A DNA stretch of 36,738 nt from an uncultured Selenomonadales bacterium (GCA_946411735.1 CAMKFB010000015.1:1-36738); one strand, 5' to 3'; counted from the first letter of the stretch, positions 15,227 through 24,511 are shown. The notes: generated from the sequence alone by a model not told the origin. Numbers and translations: made by a program.

Positions 15227-18200
15227 TTACTGACCGCCGGTGATGAAGCTCAATTGCGTCCCGAGTTGCGAGAGCGCAACCTCCATCGCGTCGTATTTCT
15301 TATAGAGTTTATCCTCGAATGCGTCGAGCAGCTTTTTGAAGTCGCTCATCTTGTTTTGCAGATTGCGCATGAGAGTGCCCAGATCGGAGTCGTCATTGAT
15401 CGAGTCGTCGGTGCCGGCGCGTTCTTTGATCAGTTTCGTCGCATCGATCATCACATCGCTCAACCGTTGAGCCACGCCGTTCTGCGAGAAGTCATCGTCC
15501 TTCGACAGCGTACTGAACACGTTGTAGACCGACTCCGAATCGGTGTCGAGCGCCGCGCGGAGCTTATCCTCGTCGAGCGTCAACTGACCGTGAATGCCGG
15601 TCGTCGAGATGCCGAGCGAGTACACCGAAGTATATTTGCCCGTCAAGCCCTCGATCGGTTGAGAGATCGCATCGCGCATCTTGGTGGCGATCTTGCTGAG
15701 CGTCTGATCGTGATACAGCAGACCGGACTTCGCCTTCTCCTCCCACTTCTCGATCTGCTCGTCCTTCATCTGCTCTTTTTGAGACGCCGTCAACGGCTTG
15801 TAATCTTTATACTGCTTTTCGTCATACTTGTCGTAGATGGAGCTGAGCAGCTTGTTGTAATCCTCGACGAAGGACTTGACGCGGTCGACAATCGCATCGG
15901 TGTCCTGCTCGACTTGGACGCCGACCGTCTGCACTTTGCCGCTGTCATCGACGGTGGTGTTGTGGAGCTTGTAGGTGACGCCGTAGGCGGTGACGCTGTT
16001 ATCGGTGAGCTTGTCGAACTTGACGCCGTCGATGGTGACCGAGCCGTACTGACCGGTGATGCCGAAGCTGAACGTCGCGGAAGCGATGCCGTGCGATCCA
16101 AGCCCGTTGACAAGCCCTTCGACGTCCTCAGTCTCGTCGTCCTCGCCGTACGAATCCGCGTTGGCATCCGCCAAATTGAACGCCGCGAAGAACTCCTCAA
16201 CAGTATCGGCATCGTCGTCGGAGGCGGTGATGTTGACCGCGCTGCTTGCGCCCTTGACCGTGCTCGTGAGGGAGAAAATGCCGCTGTTGTCGATGGAAGC
16301 CTGCACTTTGGTCGTGCCAGAATCGGCGTTGATCAGATTGATCAGATCGCCGACGGTCGAGAGTTCGCCCGACTCCGCCGCGGTGACGTAAGAGAAATTG
16401 CGGGTTTCGCTGTCATAATTGAGCGTGTCGTCGCCGGCGAGCGCCCTCAAATCGTCCAAGCCGGCGCCGCGCGTCGTCTCCTTCATGACGTAGGAGAGCT
16501 GATCGGCTTCGTCGTCATAGCTGACCGATTGAGCGCCGATAAGCTCCGCCATGCCGTCGAGCGTCTGATAAGCGGTATAGGTAACCGTTCCTTCGTCGCC
16601 GTCGACCTCAAACGAATCGAGATCAATCATATCGGCGTATTCGGGCTTGATCAAATTCGCCAGCTCATCTTGGAAATCGGCAGTGGTAAATTCATCGGAC
16701 GTTTGACCGTTAATGGTGTAGGTGAAATCGCCGGTTTCGTTGTCATAGTCGATCAAATCGGCGCCGATCAATTGAGCGAGCGCGGCAAGCGATTGCGTCT
16801 GATCGTAAGAAAACAGCTGCGTGTCGGTATTGAAGTTGACCGTGTCAGTGTCAATCGTTTGCGCATATCTGCTGCCGATCAAACCTCCGAAATCGGCGGC
16901 ATCGGCGGCATCAACATCATAAGTCTCGTTGCGGGTATAGGTGAAAGCCTCCGTCCGTTTGTTGTAGGAGATCGCCTCGGCGCCGATCAGATCGGCGAAG
17001 AGCGAAGCGCTGTCGGACTCGGCGGTCTGAAATTTGGTGTAGGTGAAGGTGCCGACCGCGTCATCGTCGGCGTCATCAGCAGGCGGTTGATAAGCGATCG
17101 TGATCGCGTCCGCGCCGTTGAGCGAAAAGCCGAAGCCGTCTTTGAAGGCGCTCGGATCATCGAAAAGCGCGGCAAGGTTGATGCTTGCGTTGGCAGTGAG
17201 GGTATCGTCGCCGCTCTCGTAAGTGATCGCCTCGGAGGAGGCAAGCGCCGCCGACGTGCCGTTGCCCGCATTGCCGCTGCCGATGTAATAATTATCGCCG
17301 ACGATGCCGGAGCCGTCCGTCCCGTAGAAATCGACGAGATTGCCGTCGGCGTCCTGCGCAAGCAATTCGCCGTTGATCGACTGCGCCAATTTCATCCCTT
17401 GGAAGAATGTGGCAGTCGTCTGCGCGACGGTTTCCTGATCGACGTTGGCGCCCTCGACCGACAGCTCGAAATTGATCTTCGCCTCTTCACCGCCGTACTT
17501 GTTATAGAAACTGAACTTGCCGCCGACCGCGTCATAGCTTGCCTTGATATTCGAGCCCTGCGCGTTGAAATCCGAAACGAAATCGTTAAAAGTTTTCTCG
17601 GTGTTCTCGGTGTACGTGAGCAAGCCCGCCGAGTTCTTCGTCACGCCGAGCAGATCGCCGTAGGTATACGAGAAGGTATAGGTTTTCTCGACGCCCTTAT
17701 CATCGGTGGTGCCGTCGGAGAATTTGAAGGCGAAAGCAACGTCATTGACGTCATTGACGTCGATATCCTTGCCATCCGCGTCGCTGACGACGATGAATTG
17801 ATCCACCATATTGTAAGTGCCGTTGGTGAAGAGATAATCCTGCAGTTTGACGCTGCCTGCTTCGGCGGACGAGTTGCGCGCCTGAAGCGATTGCGTTGCG
17901 ACCAGATACGGGCTGGAGCTGAGCTGCTCGACGGAAACTTTGTGGCTCATCACGACCGCGTTGCCGTTGGGCGTGGCGGTGACGGCGTTTTCGTTGGAGC
18001 TGACGGCGGTTTTCGCGCTCATATTCGACGACATTTTGTACGGCGAGAGCGTCGAGGTGCTGTACGTCGTGAGTTTCGTATAGATTTCGTTGTAGGCTTG
18101 CTTGGTCCACTCGTTTTTGGTGTAGGTCTGCTGCATCTTGTCGTACTCTTTTTGTTTCGAGAGCATGCCGACCTTGACCATCGACTCGACATCGATACCC

Positions 18201-18235
18201 GATCCCGACAGACCGTAAATTCCATTGACTCCCAT
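15227..18235 (-). CDS. fliD: Filament cap protein FliD with tandem repeat expansion
   Basis: 1002 residues, against roughly 400-700 in most FliD. It caps the growing filament and helps flagellin fold in. The N-terminal D0/D1 starts GVNGIYGLSGSGIDVESMV; the C-terminal half (about 740-1002) has IDGVKFDKL, VDRVKSFVEDYNKLLSSIY, LSKIATKMRDAI and the helical QLSFITGGQ end. The surface-exposed middle (about 330-625) holds at least six related units of 30-45 residues. Three of them follow a pattern like LxxLIGAxxIxYDxExxxFxYxxxxT: about 483-512, 559-588 and 592-621, with diverged units near 412, 450 and 525. This part is very acidic. Regulated from the upstream sigma-28 promoter. Confidence 0.95.
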   Translation of the reverse strand: MGVNGIYGLSGSGIDVESMVKVGMLSKQKEYDKMQQTYTKNEWTKQAYNEIYTKLTTYSTSTLSPYKMSSNMSAKTAVSSNENAVTATPNGNAVVMSHKVSVEQLSSSPYLVATQSLQARNSSAEAGSVKLQDYLFTNGTYNMVDQFIVVSDADGKDIDVNDVNDVAFAFKFSDGTTDDKGVEKTYTFSYTYGDLLGVTKNSAGLLTYTENTEKTFNDFVSDFNAQGSNIKASYDAVGGKFSFYNKYGGEEAKINFELSVEGANVDQETVAQTTATFFQGMKLAQSINGELLAQDADGNLVDFYGTDGSGIVGDNYYIGSGNAGNGTSAALASSEAITYESGDDTLTANASINLAALFDDPSAFKDGFGFSLNGADAITIAYQPPADDADDDAVGTFTYTKFQTAESDSASLFADLIGAEAISYNKRTEAFTYTRNETYDVDAADAADFGGLIGSRYAQTIDTDTVNFNTDTQLFSYDQTQSLAALAQLIGADLIDYDNETGDFTYTINGQTSDEFTTADFQDELANLIKPEYADMIDLDSFEVDGDEGTVTYTAYQTLDGMAELIGAQSVSYDDEADQLSYVMKETTRGAGLDDLRALAGDDTLNYDSETRNFSYVTAAESGELSTVGDLINLINADSGTTKVQASIDNSGIFSLTSTVKGASSAVNITASDDDADTVEEFFAAFNLADANADSYGEDDETEDVEGLVNGLGSHGIASATFSFGITGQYGSVTIDGVKFDKLTDNSVTAYGVTYKLHNTTVDDSGKVQTVGVQVEQDTDAIVDRVKSFVEDYNKLLSSIYDKYDEKQYKDYKPLTASQKEQMKDEQIEKWEEKAKSGLLYHDQTLSKIATKMRDAISQPIEGLTGKYTSVYSLGISTTGIHGQLTLDEDKLRAALDTDSESVYNVFSTLSKDDDFSQNGVAQRLSDVMIDATKLIKERAGTDDSINDDSDLGTLMRNLQNKMSDFKKLLDAFEDKLYKKYDAMEVALSQLGTQLSFITGGQ

Positions 18236-18265
18236 AATTTTCCCCTCCCTTGGAAAAATTCTTCC

Positions 18266-18275
18266 TCCGCGCGGA
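18266..18275. repeat. TCCGCGCGGA palindrome between flaG and fliD
   Basis: Exact copy in the 45-bp gap between the two genes, so not under coding constraint. Confidence 0.9.
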
Positions 18276-18280
18276 GCCGA

Positions 18281-18742
18281 TCACATATTCTTGTCGATGA
18301 AAGCGCCCAGCCAATCCTTTGCGCGCACCATGTTCTCGATCATTTCCTCCGGCGGGACCTCTTTGATGACTTCGTTTGTCCGCTTATCGACCATCTTGAT
18401 CGACATCAGATTGACTTCCTTGTGATATTGAAATTCCAGATTGCAATTGATTTTGCTCATCAGTTCGTTGAACGTCTTGGTCATGAGCGAGACCGTCTCT
18501 TCGTCGAGAGTGCCGGGCTCGAGTCGCCCGCCGTCATCAAACGGCTTGTACTCTTCGTCGCGCTCAAAAATCTCGTCGAGCGCCTCCGTCCTCTGCACCT
18601 TCGGCGGTTCCGTCGCCATTACCACGCGCGGGTGGTCGGCGGAGATTGCATCCGCCTTCGGAACTCTGCTGCTGTTTTTGACTTGGTCTGCCGAATTGAT
18701 CACGACAGCCGCCGTCAAGACATCCTGCAATTTCCCCACCAT
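18281..18742 (-). CDS. flaG: FlaG family flagellar protein
   Basis: 153 residues from ATG 18742, chosen because GGAGGAG lies 8 nt upstream; an ATG 30 nt earlier lacks such a site. The conserved FlaG domain is C-terminal (about 75-153): FNELMSKINCNLEFQYHKE, LMSIKMVDKRTNEVIKEVPP and the terminal GAFIDKNM. FlaG influences filament length and is often placed before fliD, as here. The N-terminal 70 residues are a low-conservation linker. Confidence 0.93.
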   Translation of the reverse strand: MVGKLQDVLTAAVVINSADQVKNSSRVPKADAISADHPRVVMATEPPKVQRTEALDEIFERDEEYKPFDDGGRLEPGTLDEETVSLMTKTFNELMSKINCNLEFQYHKEVNLMSIKMVDKRTNEVIKEVPPEEMIENMVRAKDWLGAFIDKNM

Positions 18743-18812
18743 TTGTATCACTCCTCCATGAATTACTGCCATCCTAACCGGCGGTCAACGGACGCCTCGC
18801 TGTCATGACAGT

Positions 18813-19040
18813 TCAGTTATTCAACGGCAGAGCATTGCTCAAATCGAGTTTGCCGATCTGTTGAGCGGCTCTGCGGTTTTCCTCCTGGATCGCGCGATAG
18901 ATTTCGCCGCGATATATTTTAATCTCCCTCGGCGCATCGATCGCTATGCGGACGTTTTCGCCCTGCACCTCGACCACGTTGATCACTATGTCGTCGCCGA
19001 TCATAATCTGCTGTCGGGGTTTGCGCGTCAGTACTAACAT
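18813..19040 (-). CDS. csrA: Carbon storage/translation regulator CsrA
   Basis: 75 residues. An RNA-binding dimer that represses flagellin and other mRNAs by covering GGA-containing ribosome binding sites. Family motifs: MLVLTRKPRQQIMIGDDI, VRIAIDAPREIKIYRGEIY. The ATG follows directly after the fliW stop, and its GGAG sits inside the fliW end, so the two are co-translated. FliW, encoded just upstream, is the protein antagonist of CsrA. A 70-bp gap to flaG follows. Confidence 0.98.
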   Translation of the reverse strand: MLVLTRKPRQQIMIGDDIVINVVEVQGENVRIAIDAPREIKIYRGEIYRAIQEENRRAAQQIGKLDLSNALPLNN

Positions 19041-19484
19041 TTACTCCGCCCCCTTATCGGGAAAAAGTCGATGCTTGGTCGTGTAGCGCGTTTTCTCCAT
19101 TACGAGCTGTTTTGCCTGCATGTTTTCGGTGTTGACGACGAGCGGCGCGAGCAAATTCGCCGTCATATAACGGATGCTGCCGTTGGGGATCGTGATGATC
19201 GAGTAGAGCAGGACGTGCTCGGAGTCGTTGATGTGCAGCTCCTCCATCGTCTCGTCGTCGATCTCGATCGAGTAGTCGGGGAAGAATATGAAAGGCGTGG
19301 TGATCAGGAATGCCAGTTCGGGCGATTTGAGCGATTGCATGAAGTAGTACGGACTCTCCTCGTCGTAAGGGATGATGACAAATTCATGTTCTTCCTCGAA
19401 GGCAGGGATGCCGCGCTTGAAATGCACGATTTTGTCTTCGCCGATTTCGATCTCGCCAAATCGCATGGTGTTGATTTTCCTCAT
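19041..19484 (-). CDS. fliW: Flagellar assembly factor FliW
   Basis: 147 residues. FliW binds CsrA and relieves flagellin translation until flagellin titrates FliW. Family features: RFGEIEIGEDKIVHFKRGIPAFE at the start, FVIIPYDEESPYYFMQSL, LAFLITTPFIFFPDY and the central ITANLLAPL-type motif (MTANLLAPLVVNTENMQAKQ, here residues about 108-127). GGAGG precedes ATG 19484. Directly abuts csrA. Confidence 0.97.
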   Translation of the reverse strand: MRKINTMRFGEIEIGEDKIVHFKRGIPAFEEEHEFVIIPYDEESPYYFMQSLKSPELAFLITTPFIFFPDYSIEIDDETMEELHINDSEHVLLYSIITIPNGSIRYMTANLLAPLVVNTENMQAKQLVMEKTRYTTKHRLFPDKGAE

Positions 19485-19510
19485 AAGACCTTGCCTCCAA
19501 TTCTTTTAAG

Positions 19511-20092
19511 CTAAGCGTAGATGTCGAAACGATCTTTAGTGGTCCACTGCCGCAAAAAACCTTTGTTCTGCAGATAGGTCTCGACGCTGCCGGTGGTGAT
19601 CTCGATCGTCGGAGCGGGCGGCACATCGATATCGAGCTGAGCGTCCGCGACTCGGATATCGCCGATCAGTTCGGAGCGTTCCTCGAGCGTGGTGGTGGGA
19701 TCGGGAATGGCGGCGGCGACAAGATATCGCTGCTGCATGATATCCGCCTGACGCTGCTGCTCCGCGCGGTTGACGACGTAATTGCCGGACTTTGCGGCGT
19801 TGTTGATCATCGACCAAGCCTCTTGAGCGTGAGCGGAATTTGCCGCCTGCACATCGCTGATGCCCTGTTGACCGTGCTCCTTCGTGAAGTCGTCCATAGT
19901 CGAGTGACTGTAGGCGTGACGGCTCTGATAGCTGTGAATGTCGATGCGCGGCTGAGTGATCCACTTTCGAGACTGAGCCTGCTCGGTGTGACCGCGAATC
20001 GTCGCCTGATTGTCGTGCGCTTGATCGACGCGCGAGTGCTGAATGCGAAGACCGATCTGCGGCAGTTGGTGCCTTATGTTTAATTTTAGCAT
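19511..20092 (-). CDS. DUF6470 family protein of the flagellar operon
   Basis: 193 residues. The MLKLNIRHQLPQIGLRIQHS start and the Gln-rich middle (QQRQADIMQQRY) are typical of the small DUF6470 family found between flgL and fliW in Bacillota. It has no signal peptide or membrane segment. Function is not established; the operon position suggests a role in late flagellar assembly or in FliW/CsrA control. AGGAGG lies 8 nt before ATG 20092. The 94-bp gap to flgL holds a GC-rich imperfect hairpin (CCCGCTC/GAGCGGG arms near 20123 and 20154). Confidence 0.85.
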   Translation of the reverse strand: MLKLNIRHQLPQIGLRIQHSRVDQAHDNQATIRGHTEQAQSRKWITQPRIDIHSYQSRHAYSHSTMDDFTKEHGQQGISDVQAANSAHAQEAWSMINNAAKSGNYVVNRAEQQRQADIMQQRYLVAAAIPDPTTTLEERSELIGDIRVADAQLDIDVPPAPTIEITTGSVETYLQNKGFLRQWTTKDRFDIYA

Positions 20093-20186
20093 GGCTTATT
20101 CCTCCTTTCAAATAAAAATTCCCGCTCGCCCGCCCAAAAATTTGGCGCCGACGGAGCGGGGTGGGGATCTCGGGATCAAATATTTC

Positions 20187-21695
20187 TTACAGGTAATCTG
20201 CTAAAGTTTGCGGGAGAATCCTTCCGCCCATTGACAGCGACAAATTGTAAAGCATCTGCTGCGTCATCAAATCCATCGCCAGTTGCGCCACATCCGTCGC
20301 GCTCACGTTCGTAATGTCGTCGGTGATGTTATCCTCCTGCTTGTCGAGCATCGTCTTGAAACTGTCGTAGAGTTGAGCGCGCGTGCCGATCTTCGTCTCG
20401 GCGAAAGTCAGCGTGCTGCTCGAGACCTTGGCGACCGTGATGCCGTCGCTCGACGCCCACTTCATATTCGCATTCTCGACCTGCTTTTGAACCGTCAGCA
20501 TCTGATTGAGCATCGCCGCGCCGGATTTTTCATTGCCCGAGAACTCATCGTCGAAAATATCAACGCCGAACAGATCAAAGCCCGTTGCATTGACCGTGTC
20601 GGCAGCCTGATCCGCCGCGCCGTTGAGCTTGACCATCGAGATGTAACGATCATCGCCCGCATAATCGACAATCTGCTGCTTGATCGTGGTAAAGTGCAAA
20701 ACCTTCGTCTCGTGCATCGGGACGCCGTTCTCGTCGCGCCGCACTTCCATAATCGGATTGCCCTCGTCATCGGTCTCGGTTTCGCTTTCGACGTACTGAA
20801 ATTCGTTCTGCAGTTGCATCGTAATGTTATTCGCCGATTCCCGATAGCCCATCGGCGTTTCGTCCTTGAGCACACCGCGATTGTCGAAGTAATCGCTGAC
20901 GCGGAAGCCGCCGGGGTTGCCGACCTGATTCTCCGTCTCCGCCTGATAAATGCCGACGTCGAGATAGCCGATTCGAAATTGCTCCTTGTTGCCGCTGATA
21001 AAATTATCGGGGTCCTCGTCGATCAACTTCGTCGTGCCGAGCGCGACCGCATCCTTATAGCCCTCGTCCATAAAATCTTTCGTGTAAATACTGCCGTCGA
21101 TCGTGTCGAGATAATAAGTGTTGCCGTCATCGTCGTGGAGCGTGAGCATCTGAGTGAGACTGGTCTGCACATCGACGTTCTTGCCGCGGAAGAACGATAC
21201 CTGCGAGTTGTCGAGCGTCTTCGCCAGCCCGCGATCGACCTCCGTCTGCGACAGCGTATACGGTTTTGTCAGATCGCGTTGCCCCGAGAAGAGATACCGA
21301 TCGCCCTCTTGAGAGTTGGCGGTCGAGACGATCTCCTGAATTTGCACCATCATCTCTTTCGAGATCGCCATCATATCCGACTCGTTGTTGGAGTCGTTGG
21401 CGGCATCGACGGTCTTGCCGGTGAAGGTCTGAATGATCTGCGACATGTGATCGAGCGCCGACTCCGAGTGATTCATCCATCCCAGCGCCGTGTCGACATT
21501 GCGCCGGTACTGCTCATTTTCGCTCATGCTGTTCTGATAGCGCAACAGTCGCGAGTAATCCAACGAGTTGTCCGACGGGCGGTGAATGCTGTTACCGTCG
21601 GCGTTCTCGAACAGCTTCGTTTGCTTTTGATACGCCAGGTTCAACGAGTGCTGATAGTTGAACATGAACTGCGTGCTGCTCATTCTGACTGCCAT
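20187..21695 (-). CDS. flgL: Hook-filament junction protein FlgL (HAP3)
   Basis: 502 residues, longer than the common ~300. It joins FlgK to the flagellin filament. The N-terminal flagellin-like domain has NADGNSIHRPSDN (SxRPSDN signature), LGWMNHSESALDHM and the YLFSGQ motif (about 134-139). The C-terminal helices end VAQLAMDLMTQQMLYNLSLSMG. The extra length is an acidic central insertion (about 150-390) expected to be surface exposed. It follows flgK by 17 nt. Confidence 0.95.
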   Translation of the reverse strand: MAVRMSSTQFMFNYQHSLNLAYQKQTKLFENADGNSIHRPSDNSLDYSRLLRYQNSMSENEQYRRNVDTALGWMNHSESALDHMSQIIQTFTGKTVDAANDSNNESDMMAISKEMMVQIQEIVSTANSQEGDRYLFSGQRDLTKPYTLSQTEVDRGLAKTLDNSQVSFFRGKNVDVQTSLTQMLTLHDDDGNTYYLDTIDGSIYTKDFMDEGYKDAVALGTTKLIDEDPDNFISGNKEQFRIGYLDVGIYQAETENQVGNPGGFRVSDYFDNRGVLKDETPMGYRESANNITMQLQNEFQYVESETETDDEGNPIMEVRRDENGVPMHETKVLHFTTIKQQIVDYAGDDRYISMVKLNGAADQAADTVNATGFDLFGVDIFDDEFSGNEKSGAAMLNQMLTVQKQVENANMKWASSDGITVAKVSSSTLTFAETKIGTRAQLYDSFKTMLDKQEDNITDDITNVSATDVAQLAMDLMTQQMLYNLSLSMGGRILPQTLADYL

Positions 21696-21712
21696 TTAAT
21701 CACATCCTTTTA

Positions 21713-23494
21713 TCATCTGCCGACGACGCCGGTATTGTTGACGAGGCGATCGAGCATCTCATCCATGACAGTCAGCATCCTCGAGCACGCACTGAAGCCC
21801 TTTTGGAACTTGAGCATATTGGTGAGCTCCTCGTTCCAATCGACGCCCTGTTCGGAGTCGCGCCAATTTCTGATCTGCGTCATGACGGCGTCCTGCGTGT
21901 CGAGCTTGACATCGATCGTCTCCGCCTCGATGCCCATGCGCGTCATCGACGAGTTATAAAAGCCGTTGAGCGAAACACTTCGGATCGCGCGGGTCGTGGT
22001 ACGGGTGCCGTCGAGATTCTTTTTTGTGTAGAGATCGCTGATGCGGAGCCCTTCGGTCAAGTTGCCGCGAAGATCGAGCAGCGCGGTGTACTTGGGAATG
22101 TCCTCTTCCTTGACGTAACCTTCGTGATCGCCCGCAGAGATGTTGAAAAGATCGCTGATAAGGACGGCGTTGCGCCCGTCGGCGGTATCGTCGTCGGCGG
22201 TCTGCTTTGCGGCAACGAGATTGGAGCCGTCGACGCCGTCGAAAACGCTGTTGACGACCATCGCGTCGATGATTGCCGAGCCGCTGATGCGGTTGTCGAT
22301 CAGATCGGTGACGGGCGAGGCGCCCTCGACGGTGAAACTGCCGTCGACCGTGCACGCCTTGAAATGCGGCGTGCCGTCGAGATTGGTGCCGTCCTGCTTA
22401 TAACAAAGCAGATAGCCGCGGTCGAACTCGTCGCGCTGATAAACATAATAGACGCCGTTGGTGCCGTAGAAGTTGACGTCGGTATAATTGCTGATGTCGC
22501 TGTCGGTGTTGCTCTTGACGAGCCCGTAGCCCGCCTTGTGCTGTTCATTGAAGGTCGACATAAAAAATGCCGACATGCTCGCAATGTCGTCGATGTAAGA
22601 CTTGCTGATGCGGATTGCCTCCATATCGCCGCCGAGGCTGCCGGTGGTCGGCGCGTAAACGATATCGCTCTGGTCGACGTGAATGGTGTAATCGGTGACG
22701 CCGTAATCGGTGCCGTAATCGCGGCTGGAGACGCCGTGCGTGAGCGAAAGTGTGAGTTTCGAGACGCCGTTGACGATGTTGATGCCTTCGCTGCTGAGCG
22801 TGAATTTGCCGTCGGGCTGCTCCGACACGACGACTTGCATGTATTGCGACAGCTCATCGACGAGAAGATCGCGCTGATCGCGAAGGTCATTGGCATTGGA
22901 ACCGACGACCTCCCGCGCGGCGATGTTCTGATTGACGTTGACAATCTTATCGGTGAGTTCGTTTACTTGACCGAGGCGAATGCGGATCGAATCGTAAGTC
23001 GAATCGATCTGATTTTGAAGTTCGGTCGTTGCGTACTTGAAAACGCTCGAGAGCACCTTGCCCTGCTCGATAACCTGAACGCGGTTGGCGGTGGTGCTGG
23101 CGTTCGCCGACAGATCGACCCACGACTGATAGAACTGCGTCATGGCATTTTGAATGCCGGTGTCGTCGCTGTCGTCGAAAATCGCCTCGAGCTTGTCATA
23201 GTTGGTCTGGATTGCTTTATAATACTCTTCGTTAGCCGTCTCTTGACGGAATTGCTTGTCGGCGTAGATGTTGCGCGCCCGAGTGATCGAAAGCGCCTCG
23301 ACGCCGGTGCCGACCTCGACGAAGCCGAGCGACGACGTCATGCGAATGCTCGCCGTCTGCGTCAAATTCACCCTCTGACGCGAATAGCCTTCCGTGCCCG
23401 CGTTGACGATGTTGTGACCGGTCGTGTCCTGCATTGCCTGATGCGCAAAAATGCCGCGCACCATCGTGTTGAGACCGGAAAATGTAGCCCTCAT
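21713..23494 (-). CDS. flgK: Hook-associated protein FlgK (HAP1)
   Basis: 593 residues. It forms the first junction ring on the hook. The N-terminus has the rod/hook motif TTGHNIVNAGTEGYSRQRVNL. The coiled-coil D1 contains the QFYQSWVDLSANASTTANR and LRDQRDLLVDELSQYM segments. The C-terminus WNEELTNMLKFQKGFSACSRMLTVMDEMLDRLVN is the polymerisation helix. The length is slightly above average. RBS AAGGGAAGTGAG precedes the ATG. Confidence 0.97.
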   Translation of the reverse strand: MRATFSGLNTMVRGIFAHQAMQDTTGHNIVNAGTEGYSRQRVNLTQTASIRMTSSLGFVEVGTGVEALSITRARNIYADKQFRQETANEEYYKAIQTNYDKLEAIFDDSDDTGIQNAMTQFYQSWVDLSANASTTANRVQVIEQGKVLSSVFKYATTELQNQIDSTYDSIRIRLGQVNELTDKIVNVNQNIAAREVVGSNANDLRDQRDLLVDELSQYMQVVVSEQPDGKFTLSSEGINIVNGVSKLTLSLTHGVSSRDYGTDYGVTDYTIHVDQSDIVYAPTTGSLGGDMEAIRISKSYIDDIASMSAFFMSTFNEQHKAGYGLVKSNTDSDISNYTDVNFYGTNGVYYVYQRDEFDRGYLLCYKQDGTNLDGTPHFKACTVDGSFTVEGASPVTDLIDNRISGSAIIDAMVVNSVFDGVDGSNLVAAKQTADDDTADGRNAVLISDLFNISAGDHEGYVKEEDIPKYTALLDLRGNLTEGLRISDLYTKKNLDGTRTTTRAIRSVSLNGFYNSSMTRMGIEAETIDVKLDTQDAVMTQIRNWRDSEQGVDWNEELTNMLKFQKGFSACSRMLTVMDEMLDRLVNNTGVVGR

Positions 23495-23536
23495 CCCATG
23501 CTCACTTCCCTTGTCGATCGCCGAAGGACGATCGTA

Positions 23537-24001
23537 TTAAACATTCGCGTTGAAGATTGATCGCTCGCTCCGCGCGGTGGTCATCGCGCTCTTGCCGTAC
23601 GTCGGACCGACCGACGCTCGAGACATAACGTTTAGATTGAAGTCGATGAACTTTTTCGAGTTGACGAGCAGCATGCTCGCCGTGATCAGTTTTCGTTGCA
23701 CCTTCGGTTGAAGAGCGCCGACTTGAGCCATCAGCCGCCGCGCGACGGAGCTTTCGACGGAATCCGCTTGTCGATCGATATACGCGCTGATGCTGTCGAC
23801 ATTCGTTGCCTCCAAAAACTCTTGCAATCGGACATCCGCCTTCGACAGCTCCGGCATTACCGATTCGATCGAGTGCACCGTCGATATGACGCCGTCGCCG
23901 CTCGAGGATTGTCGGAGATCGCCGATCAATTCGTCGAGCAGCTCGATCATCCGGCGCAAGAGGAATAATTGTTCGCGGAGATTTTTTATTACCTCTTTCA
24001 T
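23537..24001 (-). CDS. Helical FlgN-like protein of the flagellar operon
   Basis: 154 residues, mostly helical, starting MKEVIKNLREQLFLLRRMIELLDELIGDL; the tail SVGPTYGKSAMTTARSERS parallels the TVDQTYSNKG tail of the FlgN gene 4 nt upstream. It looks like a second, diverged member of the FlgN/FliT chaperone class or a paralog of flgN. No firm family match by eye. It is placed between flgN and flgK, which suits an export chaperone for FlgK or FlgL. Confidence 0.6.
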   Translation of the reverse strand: MKEVIKNLREQLFLLRRMIELLDELIGDLRQSSSGDGVISTVHSIESVMPELSKADVRLQEFLEATNVDSISAYIDRQADSVESSVARRLMAQVGALQPKVQRKLITASMLLVNSKKFIDFNLNVMSRASVGPTYGKSAMTTARSERSIFNANV

Positions 24002-24005
24002 TGAG

Positions 24006-24503
24006 CTACGCCTTGAAATTGAAATTCTTACGGTAAGTGACGCCGGTGCCGCCCTTATTGGAATAAGTTTGGTCGACCGTCGCTCCCCCGAGACGATTTA
24101 GATGGAAGTTCACCGCGTCGAGCGCGCCCTGCGCGAGTATTTGATTGTTGTCGCGCAAGCGGATTGTCTCTGCGACATTCGCCGACAGCTGTTGATGCAG
24201 CGTCCTCAACTGCACCTCCAGCGCGCGCGTCGGCGCCAACGCGATGAATTCTTCCATCTTCGTCTCCGACGTAATCGAAGGTTCCGATTGCGCCATTTGG
24301 GATAAGATTGACCCGCGCTGTTTCTCCAGACGTTGTATTTTTGCTATGAGCAACTGCTCTTCATCGAGTATGCGCGAGAGGTCTTTCATATCAATCATAA
24401 CCAGCGCCGCGTGCTTCCTTTTTCCTATCGCGATCGCCGATTCGTAGGCGCCGGTGAGTTTGATGAACACTTCCGTCAAATCCTGCCACAACGAACTGTT
24501 CAT
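24006..24503 (-). CDS. flgN: Flagellar export chaperone FlgN
   Basis: 165 residues, helical, with the FlgN pattern LTEVFIKLTGAYESAIAIGKRKHAALV, LSRILDEEQLLIAKIQRLEKQRGSIL and a C-terminal LRDNNQILAQGALDAVNFHLN followed by a TYSNKG tail. It escorts FlgK and FlgL. ATG 24503 is chosen because GAGGTGG lies just before it; an in-frame TTG at 24515 has no such site. It starts 9 nt beyond the flgM stop. Confidence 0.88.
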   Translation of the reverse strand: MNSSLWQDLTEVFIKLTGAYESAIAIGKRKHAALVMIDMKDLSRILDEEQLLIAKIQRLEKQRGSILSQMAQSEPSITSETKMEEFIALAPTRALEVQLRTLHQQLSANVAETIRLRDNNQILAQGALDAVNFHLNRLGGATVDQTYSNKGGTGVTYRKNFNFKA

Positions 24504-24511
24504 AGCCCACC

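Noticed and set aside
14741-18808. A 1355-codon open frame on the plus strand across fliS, fliD and flaG
   Set aside because: It is antisense to clear flagellar genes, has Arg/Val/Asp-rich low-information composition and no ribosome binding site. Strong codon bias in GC-rich genes leaves such shadow frames open.
20283-23560. Long plus-strand frames (558 and 585 codons) over flgL and flgK
   Set aside because: Same shadow effect; the minus-strand proteins have the flagellar motifs and well-placed starts.
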